Source: CAIRDP01 sp037138335 (GTDB taxonomy: Bacteria; Bacteroidota; Bacteroidia; Bacteroidales; FEN-979). From it: a stretch of 24,590 nt of DNA. The position numbers were made by a program, and so were the translations under genes. Where the stretch lies: contig JBAXIO010000032.1 of NCBI GenBank assembly GCA_037138335.1, positions 1 to 24,590 of the forward strand. Reading direction: 5' to 3'. Of this stretch, positions 1 through 5,662 are shown piece by piece (the stretch's first letter is position 1; the number at the start of each line of letters is the position of its first letter). A model generated the notes under the pieces. That model saw only the letters and a list, made by a program, of their open reading frames with translations. It was not told where the DNA came from and made no database searches.

Positions 1-47
1 GAACAAAGATAGTCTACAATTTGGGAAAAGCAAAATTTCCATTTCAA

Positions 48-139
48 CTAACGCCCAGCCTGCAAACGCAGCAAAGGCATAGCCTTTGTTAAGCAACAAT
101 ACGATAGTTTTGTTGCGGTTGCAGGCTCGTTGGCAGCAG
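48..139 (-). other. attC-like recombination site A (end of cassette 1)
   Basis: Imperfect inverted repeat lying just after the stop codon of the 552-145 gene. Outer arms are 49-71 and 117-134; the core AGCCTGCAA pairs perfectly over 9 bp. Two further hairpins sit inside: CAAAGGC/GCCTTTG at 72-88 and GCAACAA/TTGTTGC at 93-116. Read on the minus strand the site begins with TGCTGCCAACG (R''-like) and ends with GCGTTAG (R'-like, cleavage expected at G^TT between 52 and 51). Its R'' end is the reverse complement of the bases that open the same cassette at 567, as expected for an integron attC. The core boxes match the classical RYYYAAC/GTTRRRY only loosely. The next cassette starts at 51 and leaves the window. 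Confidence 0.68.
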
Positions 140-567
140 TTATGTCATTTATTTTTCAATTTAATTTTTAAACACTCATAAGGGTAAACCCCTTTTTGCT
201 TACTCCAAATCAATACATTATCAATATATAGAGCTACTCCGTGTCCTAATCTTGTGAGACATTCGTATTTATTGTTTGTAAGGAAATCTGGTATAGGTTT
301 TATTTCAACAACAAAATTTTCATTGACCTTAATTAACTCGCAATTCATCTTTTCAAATTCCTTTTTATCGATAATCAATGTTTCGTGTTCTTTAGTGATA
401 CTTCCTGATTTGAATACTATTACAATTAAATTACTACAATTATTGGTATCGATAAGAACAACATTAATTTCTTTACTTACATTCGTTTTTTGGGAATATA
501 CAAGCGAAGTAGAGAATAAAAAAATTAATAATATGATTAAAATGTCTTTCATAGTAATTGCTGCCAA
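52..567 (-). mobile_element. Integron-like gene cassette 1
   Basis: Predicted mobile unit of 516 bp bounded by the G^TT points of sites B (568/567) and A (52/51). It holds one gene whose start codon lies only 15 bases from the cassette boundary, as is usual for integron cassettes. The opening bases TTGGCAGCA are complementary to the closing arm TGCTGCCAA at its other end, so in circular form they would rebuild one full recombination site. The unit is clearly richer in A+T than the metabolic genes after 3500, which fits acquisition from elsewhere. Boundaries are inferred from symmetry, not from an observed excision. Confidence 0.62.
145..552 (-). CDS. Small secreted protein of unknown function (cassette gene)
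   Basis: Protein of 135 residues. I chose the ATG at 552 rather than the in-frame ATG at 567, because the five extra codons fall inside the recombination-site core and the shorter start gives a classic signal peptide (MKDILIILLIFLFSTSLVYSQ, cleavage expected near residue 20). The rest is a small soluble domain with four cysteines in the mature part (roughly residues 39, 71, 98 and 127 of this start), which could form disulfides outside the cytoplasm. I do not recognise a family. The gene is the only one in cassette 1 and ends seven bases before the closing recombination site. Expression probably depends on a promoter upstream in the array. Confidence 0.72.
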   Translation of the reverse strand: MKDILIILLIFLFSTSLVYSQKTNVSKEINVVLIDTNNCSNLIVIVFKSGSITKEHETLIIDKKEFEKMNCELIKVNENFVVEIKPIPDFLTNNKYECLTRLGHGVALYIDNVLIWSKQKGVYPYECLKIKLKNK

Positions 568-694
568 CGGTTGAGTGTAGCAGCAGTAAGGGATTGCGGG
601 CTACTTTCCTGTCAAACTACACCGAAGATTAAGCGGGGTAGAATGTTTGAATTACCACTGAAACCCTTATTGCTGCTACACTTTGTTATGGGCA
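563..694 (-). other. attC-like recombination site B (end of cassette 2)
   Basis: Strong inverted repeat between the genes at 552-145 and 1127-714. Arms AGTGTAGCAGCAGTAAGGG (574-592) and CCCTTATTGCTGCTACACT (664-682) pair at 18 of 19 positions around a loop of about 70 bases. Outside the arms, on the minus strand, lie TGCCCATAAC (R''-like) at 694-685 and CCGTTGG (R'-like, G^TT between 568 and 567). The total length of about 130 bp is within the range known for attC sites. TGCCCATAAC is the exact reverse complement of GTTATGGGCA at 1827-1818, where cassette 2 begins. A transcription terminator is less likely: there is no T-run and the loop is very long. Confidence 0.72.
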
Positions 695-713
695 TGGTTT
701 TGTTATTTTCAGT

Positions 714-1127
714 TCATTCATTTGATGTTTTTAACGAATAAAAGTCTTCTATGGCAATAAACATAACTGAATTAAGTACCACGTAGGTAATTACAGTCCA
801 AAAGCCGCAACATTCAGCAAGCCAACTTGTGGCTCCAAAAGTATGTGCAAATAGAACAAATAAAGCAAGTACTCTTAACAATTTAGAATTCAAGTAATAG
901 CCAATAATTACAATTGTGGGTAACCATAAAATCACAAAAATAAAAATTCCTGACATACTATTTTTCATCAAGAATTCTATCAATGGATTACCTTCTCTAA
1001 CCATTTGCAAATTTCCTTGCCAATATGCTAAAGGTTGACCATTAATTGTTAATAGCAAATCAATTAAACATGCCCAAAAACCAGGGATGAAAATTAATAA
1101 AACATTGACTATACTTCTTTTCTTCAC
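714..1127 (-). CDS. Small integral membrane protein, unknown function (cassette gene)
   Basis: Protein of 137 residues that I do not assign to a family. It has about four hydrophobic segments: roughly residues 7-27, 58-80, 82-98 and 107-126. Between the first two is a polar stretch, with GNPLIEFLMKNS just before the second segment. The C-terminal end (YSLKTSNE) is polar. No signal for cleavage is seen, so it is likely held in the inner membrane. It is the second gene of cassette 2, starting 36 bases after the stop of the lipoprotein gene 1646-1164, and is probably co-transcribed with it. Its stop codon lies about 20 bases before recombination site B. Low G+C compared with the chromosomal genes suggests transfer. 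Confidence 0.72.
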   Translation of the reverse strand: MKKRSIVNVLLIFIPGFWACLIDLLLTINGQPLAYWQGNLQMVREGNPLIEFLMKNSMSGIFIFVILWLPTIVIIGYYLNSKLLRVLALFVLFAHTFGATSWLAECCGFWTVITYVVLNSVMFIAIEDFYSLKTSNE

Positions 1128-1163
1128 ATTTATTACTGGCTAATAAAATCTCAAGTTTTGCTT

Positions 1164-1646
1164 TTATGCTGATTGGTTATTATTGTCAGCTTGTTTGCCT
1201 AATTGAGTTCTCTCCATTATCACATAATAACCATTTGCTGTAGTGAAAAGAAAAAGTGTAATAATCAAAAGCAACAATCTAAAAATGGCAAGAAATATGT
1301 TTCCACTATCTGCTGGTATTACCTGAATAACTCTCCAACCATTAGCATTTTCTTTTTTTATTCTGCTATTGAGGGAATTTTGAGGCGATGCACCAAATAA
1401 TCCAATTAGACCACCTGTCAAGGTTACATTTACCACTTTATTTGTTTGGTCTGCTGATGTTGAAATGTCATCTTCTTTTTTACTGGTTTTCACAGCTACA
1501 AGTATTATTACACCTATTAGCAGTAAAGGTAATATACTTGTCAAACCACCACCACTACGACCATAACCCCCACTTTGCGGAGCCATGCACGAAGCAAGAA
1601 AAATTGTCATACCGATAACAATAATAAGATTTAAACTTTTTTTCAT
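1164..1646 (-). CDS. Putative lipoprotein with two membrane segments (cassette gene)
   Basis: Protein of 160 residues, not recognised. The start MKKSLNLIIVIGMTIFLASC is a signal peptide ending in a lipobox (LASC, lipidated Cys at residue 20). A Gly/Ser-rich linker follows, then a hydrophobic segment at about 36-54, a charged region (KTSKKEDD), a Gly-rich stretch VTLTGGLIGLFGASPQNSLNSRI, a short domain with NGWRVIQVIPADSG, and a second hydrophobic segment at about 116-138. The tail is polar (RTQLGKQADNNNQSA). The NGWRV.QV pattern recalls small DUF-type domains that predict little about function. It is the first gene of cassette 2. Confidence 0.68.
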   Translation of the reverse strand: MKKSLNLIIVIGMTIFLASCMAPQSGGYGRSGGGLTSILPLLLIGVIILVAVKTSKKEDDISTSADQTNKVVNVTLTGGLIGLFGASPQNSLNSRIKKENANGWRVIQVIPADSGNIFLAIFRLLLLIITLFLFTTANGYYVIMERTQLGKQADNNNQSA

Positions 1647-1819
1647 AACATTTAAAATTTTATTTCCCTACTCGTATGGCTTTTCGGTGTCGCCCCGTTT
1701 TTTGAGTGGTTTCTGGACTCCACTTTTTATTTTTTGTAGTCAGTCAGAACTGTCAAGAAGTGTCAAACCGAATTGTCGGTGGTTCTCTTGTCTGTCCGCT
1801 GTGTCGTTTCTTAAACTTG

Positions 1820-1926
1820 CCCATAACGTTTGGTGCAAACGATTGTATTTATATGCCGCCTTTGGGAGCTTAGAATATTGTATTTATTAGTATCGTCCTT
1901 GTATGTATTGCGATTGCGTTTATGGG
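1820..1926 (-). other. Array-proximal recombination site C (attI candidate)
   Basis: Non-coding stretch between the recombinase stop (2047) and the first cassette. Minus-strand AACGTTATGGGC at 1830-1819 provides the G^TT junction at which cassette 2 begins. CCCATAA (1820-1826) can pair with TTATGGG (1920-1926), giving outer arms about 100 bp apart. Inside, pairing is poor; instead there are direct repeats (ATTGTATTTAT at 1842-1852 and 1877-1887, CGATTG at 1840 and 1911). Unlike sites A and B it is therefore not a good long hairpin. That fits a primary attachment site (attI) better than a cassette attC, but a decayed attC is possible. Confidence 0.42.
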
Positions 1927-2046
1927 TGTGGGGTATTGTGGAAAAATGCCGGTTGACGGTAGGTAAATACATTCGTTCAAAAGTGATTTTGACCTTTCGA
2001 AAACCAAATATAATGGAAAACTATCTATATCTGCCTCCTGCCTGTG

Positions 2047-3258
2047 TTAAATCTTTAGTGAATCTAACGGACTTTTAATGCCATCCAATCCTCTGCGGGT
2101 TACATGAGAATAAACCAGGGTGGTCTTAATATTACTATGACCCAGCAACTCCTGGATATACCTGATATCAGTCCCTTGTTCCAACAAATGTGTTGCAAAT
2201 GAATGCCTTAAAGTGTGCACGCTGACATGCTTCCTTAGCCCTGAATGCCGTACCGCCTTATAAAATATCTCCTGGACACTGCGGTCTGAATATTGCCCGC
2301 CATCATTACCCGTAAAAAGCCATTCCTTGGGCCTGTAACTCCTGAAATATTGCCGCAGTAACTCCAATGCCCTGTCCGACAGCAGAGTATACCGGTCTTT
2401 TTTCCCTTTACCCTGCCTTATCTTTATCATCATCCGGCTGGAATCGATATCATTGGCCTTTAAATTTGTGACTTCCCCCAGTCGTAATCCTCCGGAATAA
2501 ATCAGGAATAAAATGCATTTGTGCTTTATATTACTAACCGACTGTAATACCGATGCGACTTCATCCATGCTCATCACCTCGGGCAATTTACGGCTTGCTC
2601 TGGGCCTTTGCAGATAATATTCCCTGCATGGCCGCCCTAGGACCTTTTCATAATAAAACTTGATCGCATTTATAGTTTGGTTGAGGTAGGAATCCGAAAC
2701 TTTCCTCGAAATGTTTAAATGCAAGAGGTAGTCACGGATCTCCTCATCGCTGATCCCATCCAATGGCTTTCGTTTATAAAATTCCATGAATTGCCTGAAC
2801 AGACTGGTGTAGGTTGTAACGGTTCTTTCACTGTATCTCTTTAAAATCAATGCTTTAAGGTATTCTTCTGGAAAACCGTTTTCAATCCAAACGGGTTCCT
2901 TAATCGCGTCCGGTGAATTCCCCTCGGCCTGCCCCGGAATTTGAAGCAGAGGCTTGCCCCGGGGTTCAGACCATTGATTCATTTTTTCTTCCTTCCCAGG
3001 TCCTTCTTTCTTCTTTTCCACTACCTCTGCCCTGGGAATAAATTGTAACTTCCCCCTGAACTTTAAATTCAGGTTCTCAATGGGGCCGTTGCACCCTGAT
3101 ATCAGCCAGCATTTCCTTTCAGGGGACCAGTGTGCCCCGGCCAGGGGACGTATCAATCCAACAACATCCCGGTTAAATGGAAAATAAAGCGCAATCCTGG
3201 TCTTTAAGCCTGTTTTGACAATCTCCGCTTCAATCTTTTTCATTTTACTGACAAGCAT
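2047..3258 (-). CDS. Tyrosine recombinase (XerC/D-like) beside the cassette array
   Basis: Protein of 403 residues; an alternative start is Met6 (3243). Residues about 6-75 form a small domain (IALYFPFNRD..GLIRPLAGAHWSPERKCWLI) that I associate from memory with some Bacteroidetes recombinases. A charged linker follows, then a core-binding SAM-like domain (about 128-215) and the catalytic domain. The active-site set is complete: R259 (GGLRLGE), K284 (GKGKKD), H348 and R351 (HTLRHS), H374 (LLGHSN) and Tyr383 (VYSHV). From K to the first His there are 64 residues, like XerD (72) and unlike IntI1 (106), so the integron-specific insertion is absent. It probably cuts and rejoins DNA at the array sites. 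Transcription runs towards the cassettes, so read-through could express them. Confidence 0.88.
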   Translation of the reverse strand: MLVSKMKKIEAEIVKTGLKTRIALYFPFNRDVVGLIRPLAGAHWSPERKCWLISGCNGPIENLNLKFRGKLQFIPRAEVVEKKKEGPGKEEKMNQWSEPRGKPLLQIPGQAEGNSPDAIKEPVWIENGFPEEYLKALILKRYSERTVTTYTSLFRQFMEFYKRKPLDGISDEEIRDYLLHLNISRKVSDSYLNQTINAIKFYYEKVLGRPCREYYLQRPRASRKLPEVMSMDEVASVLQSVSNIKHKCILFLIYSGGLRLGEVTNLKANDIDSSRMMIKIRQGKGKKDRYTLLSDRALELLRQYFRSYRPKEWLFTGNDGGQYSDRSVQEIFYKAVRHSGLRKHVSVHTLRHSFATHLLEQGTDIRYIQELLGHSNIKTTLVYSHVTRRGLDGIKSPLDSLKI

Positions 3259-3330
3259 GGTAATAGCTTAATCCGTAAAAAGGTCAAAGGTGATACACGA
3301 ATCCTGAAATAAATTGGGATTTCCTCCAGG

Positions 3331-3455
3331 GGAAGTGCGTTAGACCCGGATACGGGTCCACTCAGCAGTCGTGACCATTGACGATTTAATGTAAGGGAAT
3401 TGCGTCGGTCCCTGATACGGGTCAGCTCAGCAGTGATGGCCGGTGACGATTTAAC
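3331..3455. repeat. Two tandem copies of a 65-bp repeat upstream of the recombinase
   Basis: Copies at about 3331-3391 and 3396-3455 share GGAA-TGCGT, GATACGGGTC, CTCAGCAGT and TGACGATTTAA at an exact spacing of 65 bases. Each has a small internal palindrome; in copy 1 it is perfect (GACCCG-GATA-CGGGTC, 3343-3358). Just after them come two CCCGGG-centred palindromes (near 3456 and 3476) and a third partial match, GGTCCCTGA, at 3492. The block fills most of the 278-base gap between the recombinase start and the stop of the TPR gene; no gene is seen in the gap. It could be a binding array for the recombinase or a regulator; this is inference. Confidence 0.65.
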
Positions 3456-3536
3456 CCGGGATAAGTACTTTGAACCCGGGTTTAAGATGAGGGTCCCTGA
3501 ATGAATTGCAAAGAGATCAGTAAGTAATCCCCGTTT

Positions 3537-5501
3537 CTATTTGTAACAGTACCGCTTCATGATCTTGTAAGCTTCGGATATGCCGAGCTCGCCTGCACGG
3601 CTCAGGTCCTCGCAGCCGGCCTGGGAGTCGCCGAGCATGATCTGGACCAGCCCGCGGTTGAATAAGGCCTCCGCGAAGTTCTTTCGCATGGAAATGGCCT
3701 TGCTGAAATCCTCCAGGGCCCGGTGATAGTTTCCCATCTTGCAATAAACTATGCCGCGGTTGTAAAAGGCGAAGAAAAATCCGGGATCAATTTTGATGGC
3801 CGACTCGAAATCGCAAACCACGGCATCGTATGTGTGCTCAAGCTCGGTGGTGGTGTATTGCTCCCTGGTCTTTGTATTGGATTTCCCGATGGTGATCTGC
3901 TGCTCGTAATTATCCAGGGTGTTGATGAGCAAAATCAAATCATAACGCGCGACAGCCCGGGTAAAATAGGGGAGGGCGTAATTGCTGTCGAGCTCCTGGG
4001 ATATCTCGAGGTCGGCAAATGCCTCATTGTATTTCCTCAGACCGCAGTATGCCACAGCTCTCTGAAGGTAAGCATCTGAAAGCTCAGCCCCGGTACTGAT
4101 CCTCCGGGTCTGGTTCTCGAGCTGCTTGTTGCATAACGAGTCACTGATGATCTGGGGATGTATGGTGAGCGAAAGTATTCCGGTCACATAATGGTCCTTA
4201 TGATAGGTATCATACAGCTCGATCAGGTTATACCCGGCCTTGCCCTGGAACAACCTGAACATGGGCATCAGCGTGATCTCTACCGACTGGTTCTGGAACT
4301 TGCTGTTGCTGGTGTTCATCTCTTCGAAATCCCCGCTGAGCTTGACCAGGCTCTGCAAAAAATCTTTCTTTTTGGTGGTAAGGCTGTCGGCCGACATATT
4401 GTTCTTCTTAGCCATATCCATCGCCATCTTGTAATCCTTCTGGGCCCCGCTGAGGTCTTTCAGCTTCAGCTTGATCTCGTAACGGGCATACCATGCATCG
4501 GCATAGTCGGGGAGCAACTCAATGGTCTTGTCCATATCGTCAAGAGACCCCCTGGGGTCGTTTTCCTGCATCTTCATCAGCCCGCGGTAATAATAACTCA
4601 CGATGTTCTTCGGATTGAGCTTGATCACCTTGTCGAAATCGCTGATAGCGGCTTTGCGGTTCCCCATATCATTGTAAAGTATGGCCCTGTTGAAATAGGC
4701 ATAGGAGTTGTAAGGCGAAAGCCTGATGATTTTCCCGAGGTCGGTGAGGCTGGCAGTGTTGTCCTTCTTCTTGATAAGGGTGATGGAACGGTCAAATAAG
4801 GCAAATATATTATTGCTGTCGAGGGCTACGGCCTTGTCGAAATAAACCAGGGCGGAGTCGTATTTTGTCTTTTCGCTCCAGGCAGTCCCCAGCTGTATGT
4901 ATGCATAGATATTGGCCGGATTTATCTCTATGGACTTCTTGAAATCCGCCACAGCCGCATCAAAACGGTCAATCCCCAGTTCGGCCGCCCCCCTGATGAT
5001 GTATACGGTTTCATTATCATATTTCAGCTTGATGGCATGGTTGCAATCGCTCAGGCAGGCATAATATTTTTTCAGGTATAACTTGATCCTGGCCAGGGTG
5101 AAAAAGATCTGCGCATTGGTGCTGTCGAGTTTCGAAGCAGCCGACAAGTCCTCCAAAGCCCCGTTGTAATTCTGCTGCTGGCTCCTTACTTCGGCACGGT
5201 TTACATACACATCGGGCAAATAAGGGAATAAGGCAATGGATTTGCCGAAGTCCTGCTCGGCCCCTATGTAATCGTCGAGGCTGAACTTCACATACCCCCG
5301 CATATAATATAACTCGGGAATGGTAGCATCGGTTTCAATCGCGGTGTTGAGGGTCTTAAGCGCCTCAACGAACTGTCCCGCCCTGATGCTGGTTTGGGCA
5401 TCCCTCACATAGTTGCTGACTGCCTGTGGCCGGGCAGGAATGGCAGACAAAAGCAAGGCTGTCAATAATATTATAACAAGAGCAGGGTATAGTTTCGGCA
5501 T
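3537..5501 (-). CDS. Secreted tetratricopeptide-repeat (TPR) protein
   Basis: Protein of 654 residues. The N-terminus (MPKLYPALVIILLTALLLSAIPARPQ) is a signal peptide, so the protein is exported to the periplasm or outer membrane. Two TPR blocks follow: about ten repeats at residues 30-355 and about five at 480-650, with the usual pattern A..Y..RG.....D...A..DF.KAI.L.P. Between them is a non-repeat segment (about 370-475, SGDFEEMNTSNSKFQNQSVEITLMP). TPR superhelices bind other proteins, so a scaffold role at the cell envelope is likely, but the partner is not visible. It is a single-gene unit; the next gene upstream is 5663-8197 on the same strand, 161 bases away. Confidence 0.88.
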   Translation of the reverse strand: MPKLYPALVIILLTALLLSAIPARPQAVSNYVRDAQTSIRAGQFVEALKTLNTAIETDATIPELYYMRGYVKFSLDDYIGAEQDFGKSIALFPYLPDVYVNRAEVRSQQQNYNGALEDLSAASKLDSTNAQIFFTLARIKLYLKKYYACLSDCNHAIKLKYDNETVYIIRGAAELGIDRFDAAVADFKKSIEINPANIYAYIQLGTAWSEKTKYDSALVYFDKAVALDSNNIFALFDRSITLIKKKDNTASLTDLGKIIRLSPYNSYAYFNRAILYNDMGNRKAAISDFDKVIKLNPKNIVSYYYRGLMKMQENDPRGSLDDMDKTIELLPDYADAWYARYEIKLKLKDLSGAQKDYKMAMDMAKKNNMSADSLTTKKKDFLQSLVKLSGDFEEMNTSNSKFQNQSVEITLMPMFRLFQGKAGYNLIELYDTYHKDHYVTGILSLTIHPQIISDSLCNKQLENQTRRISTGAELSDAYLQRAVAYCGLRKYNEAFADLEISQELDSNYALPYFTRAVARYDLILLINTLDNYEQQITIGKSNTKTREQYTTTELEHTYDAVVCDFESAIKIDPGFFFAFYNRGIVYCKMGNYHRALEDFSKAISMRKNFAEALFNRGLVQIMLGDSQAGCEDLSRAGELGISEAYKIMKRYCYK

Positions 5502-5573
5502 CTTCAGCTGAGCCCGGGAAAATTCCTCAGGTGGAATATAAAAACGCCCCGGGAACTATATTTATTGCGGATG

Positions 5574-5581
5574 CGAAGATA
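5574..5581 (-). promoter_or_regulatory. Candidate promoter of the TPR gene
   Basis: Minus-strand TATCTTCG, within TGTATCTTCGCA, matches seven of eight positions of the Bacteroidetes -7 box TAnnTTTG. It lies about 75 bases before the start codon at 5501. A TTG about 15 bases further upstream is a weak -33 candidate. The remainder of the 5502-5662 gap shows no gene. Confidence 0.38.
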
Positions 5582-5662
5582 CACAAAAACAGGGAGCAAC
5601 CTGCCCATACAGGATGGCGGAACCGCAGGCGTTAATATAAACCCGGATGCCCTGGCTTCAGG

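Larger units (their letters stand above)
568..1826 (-). mobile_element. Integron-like gene cassette 2 (two genes)
   Basis: Predicted mobile unit of 1259 bp between the G^TT point of site C (1827/1826) and that of site B (568/567). It carries two genes in the same direction, 1646-1164 and 1127-714, with no recombination site between them. About 180 bases precede the first gene, enough for its own promoter. The opening bases TTATGGGCA and the closing arm TGCCCATAA are exact reverse complements, the strongest evidence that this is one unit. Two-gene cassettes are known but less common in classical integrons. Base composition is AT-rich like cassette 1. Confidence 0.6.

Noticed and set aside
563..694. 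Inverted repeat B as an ordinary rho-independent terminator
   Set aside because: The loop is about 70 bases, there is no T-run, and the flanking bases match the start of cassette 2 at 1827-1818 in reverse complement.
1753..1824. Small open frame of 23 codons whose ATG lies in the cassette 2 boundary (MGKFKKRHSGQTREPPTIRF...)
   Set aside because: The ATG is part of the recombination-site core, there is no ribosome-binding signal, and such short frames are expected by chance.
2047..3258. Calling the recombinase a true integron integrase IntI
   Set aside because: The spacing between the catalytic Lys and His-x-x-Arg leaves no room for the IntI-specific insertion.
4158..4799. Long open frame of 213 codons on the plus strand
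   Set aside because: It lies antisense within the TPR gene, has unlike composition and no family features; it is a by-product of the codon pattern on the other strand.
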